A stretch of 64,000 nt of DNA from Bufo bufo (taxonomy: Eukaryota; Chordata; Amphibia; Anura; Bufonidae). Positions 12,401 through 24,886 of the stretch are shown one piece after another. Where the stretch lies: contig NC_053391.1 of the NCBI RefSeq assembly GCF_905171765.1, forward strand, positions 690,923,257 to 690,987,256. Direction: 5' to 3'. The notes under the pieces are model-generated. The model was not told where the DNA came from. It made no database searches and saw nothing but the letters and a program-made list of their open reading frames with translations. Numbering within the stretch: position 1 is the first letter of the stretch; every line of letters begins with the position of its first letter. The translations under genes were made by a program, and so were the position numbers.

Positions 12401-15400
12401 CTGGAACAGGCCACTGTCACACATTTAGGCCCAGGCACCCAGACAGAGGAGAGAGTTCCCGTAACAGAGAATCTGGCCTTATGTCAGCACAGAATCTGTC
12501 TTCATGTCATAGCAGAGAATCAGGCTTCACGTCACCCACCACTGGAACAAGCCACTGTCACACATTTAGGCCCCAGCACCCAGACAGAGGAGAGAGGTCC
12601 CATAACAGAGAATCTGGCCTTATGTCAGCGCAGAATCAGTCTTCATGTCATAGCAGAGAATCAGGCTTCACATCACCCACCACTGGAACAGGCCACTGTC
12701 ACACATTTAGGCCCCGGCACCCAGGCAGAGGAGAGAGGTCCCGTAACAGAGAATCTGGCATTATGTCAGCACAGAATCTGTCTTCATGTCATAGCAGAGA
12801 ATCAGGCCTTACGTCACCCACCACTGGAACAGGCCACTGTCACACATTTAGGCCCCGGCACCCAGACAGAGGAGAGAGGTCCCGTAACAGAGAATCTGGC
12901 CTTATGTCAGCGCAGAATCAGTCTTCATGTCATAGCAGAGAATCAGGCTTCACGTCACCCACCAGTGGAACAGGCTACTGTCACACATTTAGGCCCAGGC
13001 ACCCAGACAGAGGAGAGAGGTCCCGTAACAGAGAATCTGGCCTTATGTCAGCACAGAATCTGTCTTCATGTCATAGCAGAGAATCAGGCTTCACGTCACC
13101 CACTACTGGAACAGGCCACTGTCACACATTTAGGCCCAGGCACCCAGACAGAGGAGAGAGGTCCCGTAACAGAGAATCTGGCCTTATGTCAGCAAAGAAT
13201 CTGTCTTCATGTCATAGCAGAGAATCAGGCTTCACGTCACCCACCACTGGAACAGGCCACTGTCACACATTTAGGCCCAGGCACCCAGACAGAGGAGAGA
13301 GGTCCCGTAACAGAGAATCTGGCCTTATGTCAGCGCAGAATCAGTCTTCATGTCATAGCAGAGAATCAGGCATCACGTCACCCACCACTGGAACAGGCCA
13401 CTGTCACACATTTAGGCCCCGGCACCCAGACAGAGGAGAGAGGTCCCGTAACAGAGAATCTGGCCTTATGTCAGCACAGAATCAGTCTTCATGTCATAGC
13501 AGAGAATCAGGCATCACGTCACCCACCACTGGAACAGGCCAATGTCACACATTTAGGCCCCGGCACCCAGACAGAGGAGAGAGGTCCCGTAACAGAGAAT
13601 CTGGCCTTATGTCAGCACAGAATCTGTCTTCATGTCATAGCAGAGAATCAGGCATCACGTCACCCACCACTGGAACAGGCCACTGTCACACATTTAGGCC
13701 CAGGCACCCAGACAGAGGAGAGAGGTCCCGTAACAGAGAATCTGGCCTTATGTCAGCACAGAATCTGTCTTCATGTAATAGCAGAGAATCAGGCTTCACG
13801 TCACCCACCACTGGAACAAGCCACTATCACACATTTAGGCCCCGGCACCCAGGCAGAGGAGAGAGGTCCCGTAACAGAGAATCTGGCCTTATGTCAGTGC
13901 AGAATCAGTCTTCATGTCATAGCAGAGAATCAGGCTTCACGTCACCCACCACTGGAACAGGCCACTGTCACACATTTAGGCCTCGGCACCCAGACAGAGG
14001 AGAGAGGTCCCGTAACAGAGAATCTGGCCTTATGTCAGCACAGAATCAGTCTTCATGTCATAGCAGAGAATCAGGCTTCACGTCACCCACCACTGGAACA
14101 GGCCACTGTCACACATTTAGGCCCAGGCACCCAGACAGAGGAGAGAGGTCCCGTAACAGAGAATCTGGTCTTATGTCAGCACAGAATCTGTCTTCATGTC
14201 ATAGCAGAGAATCAGGCTTCACGTCACCCACCACTGGAACAGGCCACTGTCACACATTTAGGCCCAGGCACCCAGGCAGAGGAGAGAGGTCCCGTAACAG
14301 AGAATCTGGCCTTATGTCAGCACAGAATCAGTCTTCATGTCATAGCAGAGAATCAGGCTTCACGTCACCCACCACTGGAACAGGCCACTGTCACACATTT
14401 AGGCCCAGGCACCCAGGCAGAGGAGAGAGGTCCCGTAACAGAGAATCTGGCCTTATGTCAGCACAGAATCAGTCTTCATGTCATAGCAGAGAATCAGGCT
14501 TCACGTCACCTACCACTGGAACAAGCCACTGTCACACATTTAGGCCCAGGCACCCAGACAGAGGAGAGAGGTCCCGTAACAGAGAATCTGGCCTTATGTC
14601 AGCGCAGAATCAGTCTTCATGTCATAGCAGAGAATCAGGCATCACGTCACCCACCACTGGAACAGGCCACTGTCACACATTTAGGCCCCGGCACCCAGAC
14701 AGAGGAGAGAGGTCCCGTAACAGAGAATCTGGCCTTATGTCAGCACAGAATCAGTCTTCATGTCATAGCAGAGAATCAGGCATCACGTCACCCACCACTG
14801 GAACAGGCCAATGTCACACATTTAGGCCCCGGCACCCAGACAGAGGAGAGAGGTCCCGTAACAGAGAATCTGGCCTTATGTCAGCACAGAATCAGTCTTC
14901 ATGTCATAGCAGAGAATCAGGCATCACGTCACCCACCACTGGAACAGGCCACTGTCACACATTTAGGCCCAGGCACCCAGACAGAGGAGAGAGGTCCCGT
15001 AACAGAGAATCTGGCCTTATGTCAGCACAGAATCTGTCTTCATGTCATAGCAGAGAATCAGGTTTCACGTCACCCACCACTGGAACAAGCCACTGTCACA
15101 CATTTAGGCCCCAGCACCCAGACAGAGGAGAGAGGTCCCGTAACAGAGAATCTGGCCTTATGTCAGCGCAGAATCAGTCTTCATGTCATAGCAGAGAATC
15201 AGGCTTCACATCACCCACCACTGGAACAGGCCACTGTCACACATTTAGGCCCCGGCACCCAGGCAGAGGAGAGAGGTCCCGTAACAGAGAATCTGGCATT
15301 ATGTCAGCACAGAATCTGTCTTCATGTCATAGCAGAGAATCAGGCTTCACGTCACCCAACACTGGAACAGGCCACTGTCACACATTTAGGCCCCGGCACC

Positions 15401-15720
15401 CAGACAGAGGAGAGAGGTCCCGTAACAGAGAATCTGGCCTTATGTCAGCGCAGAATCAGTCTTCATGTCATAGCAGAGAATCAGGCTTCACGTCACCCAC
15501 CACTGGAACAGGCTACTGTCACACATTTAGGCCCAGGCACCCAGACAGAGGAGAGAGGTCCCGTAACAGAGAATCTGGCCTTATGTCAGCACAGAATCTG
15601 TCTTCATGTCATAGCAGAGAATCAGGCTTCACGTCACCCACTACTGGGACAGGCCACTGTCACACATTTAGGCTCAGGCACCCAGACAGAGGAGAGAGGT
15701 CCCGTAACAGAGAATCTGGC
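9405..15720. repeat. Higher-order repeat, copy B (6316 bp)
   Basis: Second copy of the 45-unit block, directly abutting copy A. After its end the sequence does not restart at copy A's beginning. It jumps to a stretch matching 13183 onward at an offset of 2538 bp (18 units; marker AGCAAAGAAT at 13191 and 15729), later shifting by one unit. Unequal exchange with different register lengths explains this. Confidence 0.9.
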
Positions 15721-16990
15721 CTTATGTCAGCAAAGAATCTGTCTTCATGTTATAGCAGAGAATCAGGCTTCACGTCACCCACCACTGGAACAGGCCACTG
15801 TCACACATTTAGGCCCAGGCACCCAGACAGAGGAGAGAGGTCCCGTAACAGAGAATCTGGCCTTATGTCAGCGCAGAATCAGTCTTCATGTCATAGCAGA
15901 GAATCAGGCATCACGTCACCCACCACTGGAACAGGCCACTGTCACACATTTAGGCCCCGGCACCCAGACAGAGGAGAGAGGTCCCGTAACAGAGAATCTG
16001 GCCTTATGTCAGCACAGAATCAGTCTTCATGTCATAGCAGAGAATCAGGCATCACGTCACCCACCACTGGAACAGGCCAATGTCACACATTTAGGCCCCT
16101 ACACCCAGACAGAGGAGAGAGGTCCCGTAACAGAGAATCTGGCCTTATGTCAGCACAGAATCTGTCTTCATGTCATAGCAGAGAATCAGGCATCACGTCA
16201 CCCACCACTGGAACAGGCCACTGTCACACATTTAGGCCCAGGCACCCAGACAGAGGAGAGAGGTCCCGTAACAGAGAATCTGGCCTTATGTCAGCACAGA
16301 ATCTGTCTTCATGTAAAAGCAGAGAATCAGGCTTCACGTCACCCACCACTGGAACAAGCCACTGTCACACATTTAGGCCTCGGCACCCAGACAGAGGAGA
16401 GAGGTCCCGTAACAGAGAATCTGGCCTTATGTCAGCACAGAATCAGTCTTCATGTCATAGCAGAGAATCAGGCTTCACGTCACCCACCACTGGAACAGGC
16501 CACTGTCACACATTTAGGCCCAGGCACCCAGACAGAGGAGAGAGGTCCCGTAACAGAGAATCTGGTCTTATGTCAGCACAGAATCTGTCTTCATGTCATA
16601 GCAGAGAATCAGGCTTCACGTCACCCACCACTGGAACAGGCCACTGTCACACATTTAGGCCCAGGCACCCAGGCAGAGGAGAGAGGTCCCGTAACAGAGA
16701 ATCTGGCCTTATGTCAGCACAGAATCAGTCTTCATGTCATAGCAGAGAATCAGGCTTCACGTCACCCACCACTGGAACAGGCCACTGTCACACATTTAGG
16801 CCCAGGCACCCAGGCAGAGGAGAGAGGTCCCGTAACAGAGAATCTGGCCTTATGTCAGCATAGAATCAGTCTTCATGTCATAGCAGAGAATCAGGCTTCA
16901 CGTCACCTACCACTGGAACAAGCCACTGTCACACATTTAGGCCCAGGCACCCAGACAGAGGAGAGAGGTCCCGTAACAGAGAATCTGGCC
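15721..16990. repeat. Partial third-order satellite duplication (18-unit offset)
   Basis: Starts at the copy B boundary and parallels 13183 onward with an offset of 18 units. It shares the AGCAAAGAAT marker and the following order of unit variants. Near 16370 one unit is missing relative to the template, so the offset falls to 17 units. The right boundary is approximate, where variant order stops matching. Confidence 0.7.
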
Positions 16991-18940
16991 TTATGTCAGT
17001 GCAGAATCAGTCTTCATGTCATAGCAGAGAATCAGGCTTCACGTCACCCACCACTGGAACAGGCCACTGTCACACATTTAGGCCCCGGCACCCAGACAGA
17101 GGAGAGAGGTCCCGTAACAGAGAATCTGGCCTTATGTCAGCACAGAATCAGTCTTCATGTCATAGCAGAGAATCAGGCATCACGTCACCCACCACTGGAA
17201 CAGGCCACTGTCACACTTTTAGGCCCAGGCACCCAGACAGAGGAGAGAGGTCCCGTAACAGAGAATCTGGCCTTATGTCAGCACAGAATCTGTCTTCATG
17301 TCATAACAGAGAATCAGACTTCACGTCACCCACCACTGGAACAAGCCACTGTCACACATTTAGGCCCCGGCACCCAGACAGAGGAGAGAGGTCCCGTAAC
17401 AGAGAATCTGGCCTTATGTCAGCGCAGAATCAGTCTTCATGTCATAGCAGAGAATCAGGCTTCACGTCACCCACCACTGGAACAGGCCACTGTCACACAT
17501 TTAGGCCCCTACACCCAGGCAGAGGAGAGAGGTCCCGTAACAGAGAATCTGGCCTTATGTCAGCACAGAATCTGCCTTCATGTCATAGCAGAGAATCAGG
17601 CTTCACGTCACCCACCACTGGAACAGGCCACTGTCACACTTTTAGACCCCGGCACCCAGGCAGAGGAGAGAGGTCCCGTAACAGAGAATCTGGCCTTATG
17701 TCAGCACAGAATCAGTCTTCATGTCATAGCAGAGAATCAGGCTTCACGTCACCCACCACTGGAACAGGCCACTGTCACACATTTAGGCCCAGGCACCCAG
17801 GCAGAGGAGAGAGGTCCCGTAACAGAGAATCTGGCCTTATGTCAGCACAGAATCTGTCTTCATGTCATAGCAGAGAATCAGACTTCACGTCACCCACCAC
17901 TGGAACAAGCCACTGTCACACATTTAGGCCCCGGCACCCAGACAGAGGAGAGAGGTCCCGTAACAGAGAATCTGGCCTTATGTCAGCACAGAATCAGTCT
18001 TCATGTCATAGCAGAGAATCAGGCATCACGTCACCCACCACTGGAACAGGCCACTGTCACACTTTTAGGCCCAGGCACCCAGACAGAGGAGAGAGGTCCC
18101 GTAACAGAGAATCTGGCCTTATGTCAGCGCAGAATCAGTCTTCATGTCATAGCAGAGAATCAGGCTTCACGTCACCCACCACTGGAACAGGCCACTGTCA
18201 CACATTTAGGCCCCTACACCCAGGCAGAGGAGAGAGGTCCCGTAACAGAGAATCTGGCCTTATGTCAGCACAGAATCTGCCTTCATGTCATAGCAGAGAA
18301 TCAGGCTTCACGTCACCCACCACTGGAACAGGCCACTGTCACACTTTTAGACCCCGGCACCCAGACAGAGGAGAGAGGTCCCGTAACAGAGAATCTGGCC
18401 TTATATCAGCGCAGAATCAGTCTTCATGTCATAGCAGAGAATCAGGCTTCACGTCACCCACCACTGGAACAGGCCACTGTCACACATTTAGGCCCAGGCA
18501 CCCAGACAGAGGAGAGAGGTCCCGTAACAGAGAATCTGGCCTTATGTCAGCACAGAATCTATCTTCATGTCATAGCAGAGAATCAGGCTTCACATCACCC
18601 ACCACTGGAACAGGCCACTGTCACACATTTAGGCCCAGGCACCCAGGCAGAGGAGAGAGGTCCCGTAACAGAGAATCTGGCCTTATGTCAGCACAGAATC
18701 AGTCTTCATGTCATAGCAGAGAATCAGGCTTCACGTCTTCCATCACTGGAACAGGCCACTGTCACACATTTAGGCCCCGGCACCCAGGCAGAGGAGAGAG
18801 GTCCCGTAACAGAGAATCTGGCCTTATGTCAGCACAGAATCATTCTTCATGTCATAGCAGAGAATCAGGCTTCACGTCACCCACCACTGGAACAGGCCAC
18901 TGTCACACATTTAGGCCCCGGCACCCAGACAGAGGAGAGG

Positions 18941-19056
18941 TTCATTAAACTTTGGGTTGCCCCGCAATATAATGGTAAAATGAAAATAAAAATAGTATTG
19001 AATGAGGAAGTGCCCTGGAGTACAATAATATATTGTTAAGGGGAGGTAGTTAATAT
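18941..19056. other. hAT spacer between satellite and transposase stop
   Basis: This 116-bp A/T-rich spacer is nearly identical to 29511-29626 in copy 2. It includes TAATGGTAAAATGAAAATAA and TTAAGGGGAGGTAGTTAATA. Its conservation between the two copies shows that satellite and transposase belong to one element. No AATAAA signal was seen on the transcribed (minus) strand. Confidence 0.7.
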
Positions 19057-22000
19057 CTAATCTGCACAAGGGATGGACAGGTCCTGTGGGATCCATGCCT
19101 GGTTCATTTTTATGAACGTCAGCTTGTCCACATTGGCTGTAGACAGGCGGCTGCGTTTGTCTGTAATGACGCCCCCTGCCGTGCTGAATACACGTTCAGA
19201 CAAAACGCTGGCCGCCGGGCAGGCCAGCACCTCCAAGGCATAAAAGGCTAGCTCTGGCCACGTGGACAATTTGGAGACCCAGAAGTTGAATGGAACCGAA
19301 CCATCAGTCAGTACGTGGAGGGGTGTGCACAGGTACTGTTCCACCATGTTAGTGAAATGTTGCTTCCTGCTAACACGTTCTGTATCAGGTGGCGGTGCAG
19401 TTAGCTGTGGCGTGGTGACAAAACTTTTCCACATCTCTGCCATGCTAACCCTGCCCTCAGAGGAGCTGGCCGTGACACAGCTGCGTTGGCGACCTCTTGC
19501 TCCTCCTCTGCCTTCGCCTTGGGCTTCCACTGGTTCCCCTGTGACATTTGGGAATGCTCTCAGTAGCGCGTCTACCAACGTGCGCTTGTACTCGCGCATC
19601 TTCCTATCACGCTCCAGTGTAGGAAGTAAGGTGGGCACATTGTCTTTGTACCGGGGATCCAGCAGGGTGGCAACCCAGTAGTCCGCACACGTTAAAGTGT
19701 GGGCAACTCTGCTGTCGTTGCGCAGGCACTGCAGCATGTAGTCGCTCATGTGTGCCAGTCTGCCCAGAGGTAAGGACAAGCTGTCCTCTGTGGGAGGTGT
19801 ATCGTCATCGTCCTGTGTTTCCCCCCAGCCACGCACCAGTGATGGGCCCGAGCTGCTTTGGGTGCCACCCCGCTGTGAACATGCTTCATCCTCATCCTCC
19901 TCCACCTCCTCCTCATCCTCGTCCTCCTCGTCCTCCAGTAGTGGGCCCTGTCTGGCCACATTTGTACCTGGTCTCTGGTGTTGCAAAAAACCTCCCTCTG
20001 AGTCACTTCGAAGAGACTGGCCTGAAAGTGCTAAAAATGACCCCTCTTCCTCCTCTTCCTTCTGGGCCACCTCCTCTTCCATTTGGCGCCGGTGGTGTCG
20101 TGGAGTGGGCCTGCTGTGTAACCTGCACTCCCTGAAGTGTATGGTAGCTGTCATGGCACCTAACAGGTAGTATACAATGCAGGTACGTGGAACCTACACT
20201 CCCTGAAGTGTATGGTAGCCGTTATGGCACCTAACAGGTAGAATTTAGCGTAGGAACCCGTCTAACAGAGATCGCCTTGACGCTCGGCAGACGGGCTCAA
20301 ATAATTTTGTACAAAACGATTTGCCAAGTATCTCGCACTTATAGTGTAGCACTTGTTATTATTACGCAATTTTGTACTTTATATTGCAGTTTATTGTCGC
20401 ATTGCATGTTTCTGTCTTTTAATGTTGTTCCCTGCCATAGCAATGTGCTACTGCGGTTTGGTGAGTGCTGACTGACCCCCTTTTTTGCCTTTTCTTTGCA
20501 GTTTGTACTGGAGGTGTGGCTGCCTCCTCAGTCCTGCACTCCTGACCATCCTGTTTGCCCTATAGGCTGATTTTAATTAGTGTTAGTACATAGTCAGGCC
20601 TGCTCCCCCTCACTCACTGATGCCATGGCACCAGGAGTGAGATAGTTTGTGGACTCTCACTGCAATCCTTGGTAGCCATTTGGCGCCGGTGGTGTCGTGG
20701 AGTGGGCCTGCTGTGTAACCTGCACTCCCTGAAGTGTATGGTAGCTGTCATGGCACCTAACAGGTAGTATACAATGCAGGTACGTGGAACCTACACTCCC
20801 TGAAGTGTATGGTAGCCGTTATGGCACCTAACAGGTAGAATTTAGCGTAGGAACCCGTCTAACAGAGATCGCCTTGACGCTCGGCAGACGGGCTCAAATA
20901 ATTTTGTACAAAACGATTTGCCAAGTATCTCGCACTTATAGTGTAGCACTTGTTATTATTACGCAATTTTGTACTTTATATTGCAGTTTATTGTCGCATT
21001 GCATGTTTCTGTCTTTTAATGTTGTTCCCTGCCATAGCAATGTGCTACTGCGGTTTGGTAAGTGCTGACTGACCCCCTTTTTTGGCTTTTCTTTGCAGTT
21101 TGTACTGGAGGTGTGGCTGCCTCCTCAGTCCTGCACTCCTGACCATCCTGTTTGCCCTATAGGCTGATTTTAATTAGTGTTAGTACATAGTCAGGCCTGC
21201 TCCCCCTCACTCACTGATGCCATGGCACCAGGAGTGAGATAGTTTGTGGACTCTCACTGCAATCCTTGGTAGCCATTTGGCGCCGGTGGTGTCGTGGAGT
21301 GGGCCTGCTGTGTAACCTGCACTCCCTGAAGTGTATGGTAGCTGTCATGGCACCTAACAGGTAGTATACAATGCAGGAACGTGGAACCTACACTCCCTGA
21401 AGTGTATGGTAGCCGTTATGGCACCTAACAGGTAGAATTTAGCGTAGGAACCCGTCTAACAGAGATCGCCTTGACGCTCGGCAGACGGGCTCAAATAATT
21501 TTGTACAAAACGATTTGCCAAGTATCTCGCACTTATAGTGTAGCACTTGTTATTATTACGCAATTTTGTACTTTATATTGCAGTTTATTGTCGCATTGCA
21601 TGTTTCTGTCTTTTAATGTTGTTCCCTGCCATAGCAATGTGCTACTGCGGTTTGGTAAGTGCTGACTGACCCCCTTTTTTGGCTCCTCTTCCAACATCGC
21701 CCTAAGTGTTTTCTCAAGGAGACATAGAAGTGGTATTGTAACGCTGATAACGGCGTCATCGCCACTGGCCATGTTGGTGGAGTACTCAAAACAGCGCAAC
21801 AGGGCACACAGGTCTCGCATAGAGGCCCAGTCATTGGTGGTGAAGTGGGTCTGATCCGCAGTGCGACTGACCCGTGCGTGCTGCTGCTGAAACTCCACTA
21901 TGGCCTGCTGCTGCTCGCACAGTCTGTCCAGCATGTGCAAGGTGGAGTTCCACCTGGTGGGCACGTCGCATATGAGGCAGTGAGCGGGAAGGCCGAAGTT

Positions 22001-24121
22001 ACGCTGTAGCGCAGAAAGGCGAGCAGCGGCAGGGTGTGAACGCCGGAAGCGCGAACAAACGGCCCGCACTTTATGCAGCAGCTCTGACATGTCGGGGTAG
22101 TTGCGAATGAACTTCTGCACCACCAAATTCAGCACATGCGCCAGGCAAGGGATGTGCGTCAAACCGGCTAGTCCCAGAGCTGCAACGAGATTTCGCCCAT
22201 TATCGCACACCACCAGGCCGGGCTTGAGGCTCACCGGCAGCAACCACTCGTCGGTCTGTTGTTCTATACCCCCCCACAACTCCTGTGCGGTGTGGGGCCT
22301 GTCCCCCAAACATATGAGTTTCAGAACGGCCTGCTGACGTTTACCCCGGGCTGTGCTGAAGTTGGTGGTGAAGGTGTGTGGACTGGATGAGCAGGTGGTA
22401 GAAGAGGAGGAGGAAGCTGAGTAGGAGGAGGAGGAGACAGGAGGCAAAGAATGTTGCCCTGCGATCCTTGGCGGCGGAAGGACGTGCGCCAAACAGCTCT
22501 CCGCCTGGGGCCCAGCCGCCACTACATTTACCCAGTGTGCAGTTAGGGAGATATAGCGTCCCTGGCCGTGCTTACTGGTCCTCGTATCTGTGGTTAGGTG
22601 GACCTTGCCACAGATGGCGTTGCGCAGTGCACACTTGATTTTATCGGACACTTGGTTGTGCAGGGAAGGCACGGCTCTCTTGGAGAAGTAGTGCCGGCTG
22701 GGAACAACATACTGTGGGACAGCAAGCGACATGAGCTGTTTGAAGCTGTGTGTGTCCACCAGCCTAAATGACAGCATTTCATAGGCCAGTAGTTTAGAAA
22801 TGCTGGCATTCAGGGCCAGGGATCGAGGGTGGCTAGGTGGGAATTTACGCTTTCTCTCAAATGTTTGTGAGATGGAGAGCTGAACGCTGCCGTGTGACAT
22901 GGTTGAGATGCTTGGTGACGCAGGTGGTGGTGTTGGTGGTACATCCCATGTTTGCTGGGCGGCAGGTGCCAACGTTCCTCCAGAGGCGGAGGAAGAGGCC
23001 GAGGCGGCGGCAGCAGCAGCAGAAGAGGCCGAGGCGGCGGAAGCAGCAGAAGAGGCCGAGGCGGCAGCAGCAGAAGAGGTAGCAGGGGAAGCCTGAGTGA
23101 CTTCCTTGTTTTTAAGGTGTTTACTCCACTGCAGTTCATGCTTTGCATGCAGGTGCCTGGTCATGCAGGTTGTGCTAAGGTTCAGAACGTTAATGCCTCG
23201 CTTCAGGCTCTGATGGCACAGCGTGCAAACCACTCGGGTCTTGTCGTCAGCACATTGTTTGAAGAAGTGCCATGCCAGGGAACTCCTTGAAGCTGCCTTT
23301 GGGGTGCTCGGTCCCAGATGGCGGCGGTCAGTAGCAGGCGGAGTCTCTTAGCGGCGGGTGTTCTGATTTTGCCCACTGTCCCCTCTTTTGCTACGCTGTT
23401 GGCTCGGTCTCACCACTGCCTCTTCCTCTGAACTGTGAAAGTCAGTGGCACGACCTTCATTCCATGTGGGGTCTAGGACCTCATCGTCCCCTGCATCGTC
23501 TTCCACCCAGTCTTGATCCCTGACCTCCTGTTCAGTCTGCACACTGCAGAAAGACGCAGCAGTTGGCACCTGTGTTTCGTCATCATCAGAGACGTGCTGA
23601 GGTGGTATTCCAATGTCCTCATCATCAGGAAACATAAGTGGTTGTGCGTTAGTGCATTCTATCTCTTCCACCCCTGGGGAAGGGCTAGGTGGATGCCCTT
23701 GGGAAACCCTGGCAGCAGAGTTTTCAAACAGCACAAGAGACTGCTGCATAACTTGAGGCTCAGACAGTTTCCCTGATATGCATGGGGGTGATGTGACAGA
23801 CCGATGGGCTTGGTTTTCATGCGCCATCTGTGCGCTTTCTGCAGAAGACTGGGTGGTAGATAATGTGAACGTGCTGGATGCACTGTCGGCCACCCAATTG
23901 ACTAATGCCTGTACCTGCTCAGGCCTTACCATCCTTAGAACGGCATTGGGCCCCACCAAATATCGCTGTAAATTCTGCTGGCTACTGGGACCTGAGGTAG
24001 TTGGTTCACTAGGACGTGTGGCTGTGGCAGAACGGCCACGTCCTCTCCCAGCACCAGAGGGTCCATTAACACCACCACGACTATGTCCACGTCCGCGTCC
24101 CTTATTAGATGTTTTCCTCAT
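19057..24121 (-). pseudogene. hAT transposase with BED zinc finger, copy 1 (broken)
   Basis: Cut-and-paste transposase relic. Reading from the ATG at 24121: an Arg/Gly-rich N-terminus, an acidic/Ser-rich region, and a BED-type finger (VCTLC then TRHLHAKH) near 23230-23150. Ala/Ser low-complexity sequence follows, then the hAT catalytic core (TTDTRTS, HWVNVV, DVPTRWNSTLHMLDRL), an acidic Glu/Asp run, and the C-terminal dimerisation domain (LACPAASVLSERVFSTAGG, then DKRSRLS) near 19200. A TAA at 23348-23350 replaces a CAA of copy 2, and a 1.6-kb tandem repeat (20082-21682) splits the core from the C-terminus. Apart from this the frame is open, so decay is recent. Copy 2 has TTDTWTS where this copy has R. 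Cannot be functional as it stands. Confidence 0.9.
20082..21682. repeat. 597-bp tandem repeat (2.7 units) inserted in the transposase
   Basis: Two full 597-bp units and a 407-bp partial unit (starts 20082, 20679, 21276) interrupt the transposase. Copy 2 lacks them. CTCCTCTTCCA is present on both sides (20071-20081 and 21683-21693), like an 11-bp target duplication. Each unit contains an internal 71-bp near-duplication beginning CACTCCCTGAAGTGTATGGT, and a pyrimidine tract ending in CTTTGCAG that resembles a splice acceptor. The partial unit breaks off within that tract. No coding domain was recognised. It could be tandem LTRs or a rolling-circle-like insertion; class unknown. Confidence 0.85.
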
Positions 24122-24886
24122 TGTTCCCGTTCACCACAATTTTGAGAATGGCAAATTTGGGAATAGTTTTTCAACCCAGAACAAAAACTGTGCTTTTACG
24201 GTCACTACAAATAACTTGACCAGCTAAAACAGTGCAGATTTGGTTGAATAGAAATGTGAGGCCTTTTTTTTTTTTGCGCTGTGTGACAGGTATAGGTTTA
24301 ATCACAGAATTAGACTTGTATCTGCACGCTAGCGTGTGTGTTAAGTTTTTCTGAATGAAACTATCAGCACCTTGAATCTAAGATATCCTTTTTGGGATAG
24401 ATTTCAAGTAGGCCTGATATAGCAGAAACTACTTATTTTGAGAATGTCAAATTTGGGAATAGTTTTTCAACCCAGAACAAAAACTGTGCTTTTACGGTCA
24501 CTACAAATAACTTGACCAGCTAAAACAGTACAGATTTGGTTGAATAGAAATGTGAGGCCTGTTTTTTTTTGCGCTGTGTAACAGGTATAGGTTTAATTAC
24601 AGAATTAGACTTGTATCTGCACGGTAGCGTGTGTGTTAAGTTTTTCTGAATGAAACTATCAGCACCTTGAATCTAAGATATCCTTTTTGGGATAGATTTC
24701 AAGTAGGCCTGATATAGCAGAAACTACTTATTTTGAGAATGTCAAATTTGGGAATAGTTTTTCAACCCAGAACAAAAACTGTGTCCGGTCACTACAAATA
24801 ACTTGACCAGCTAAAACAGTACAGATTTGGTTAAATAGAAATGTCAGGTCTATTTTTTAGGCGCTGGGTGACAGGCTCAACCTGCC
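24122..24886. repeat. About 295-bp tandem repeats upstream of hAT transposase, copy 1
   Basis: Three units start near 24141, 24437 and 24732, each with TTTGAGAATG, TTTTTCAACCCAGAAC and CAAATAACTTGACCAGCTAA. The third is shortened and grades into the 78-bp repeats. They separate the transposase ATG from its presumed promoter and so probably lie in the 5' UTR or an intron. The same arrangement occurs in copy 2. Confidence 0.85.

Larger units (their letters stand above)
2403..18940. repeat. 141-bp satellite, main block (about 117 units)
   Basis: The array is nearly unbroken. 141 is 47 codons, so two forward frames stay open for thousands of bases; these are not genes. Two unit types alternate irregularly: CGCAGAATCAGTC and CACAGAATCTGTC. 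Interruptions are small: a 28-bp deletion in the unit near 5213 (repeated near 11529) and one 1-bp deletion near 5986 and near 12302. The right end (GAGGAGAGGTTCATT) is the same junction as in hAT copy 2 at about 29511. The array is downstream of the minus-strand transposase, so transcripts reading past that gene would run through its complement. Confidence 0.97.

Noticed and set aside
1..18940. CRISPR-like regular repeats
   Set aside because: Repeats are contiguous 141-bp units with no unique spacers, in vertebrate transposon context.
12965..19039. 2024-codon open frame on the plus strand, and other long ORFs across 86-18948
   Set aside because: Translated 141-bp satellite units. Two frames are open at once, there is no domain, and the same units in hAT copy 2 give different lengths.
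19748..20170. Ser-rich and Pro-rich plus-strand ORFs opposite the transposase
   Set aside because: Shadows of the Asp/Glu-coding run of the minus-strand hAT gene; identical shadows at 30318-30812.
20277..21665. Three 64-codon ORFs 597 bp apart
   Set aside because: Repeated by the 597-bp tandem unit; no domain or start context.
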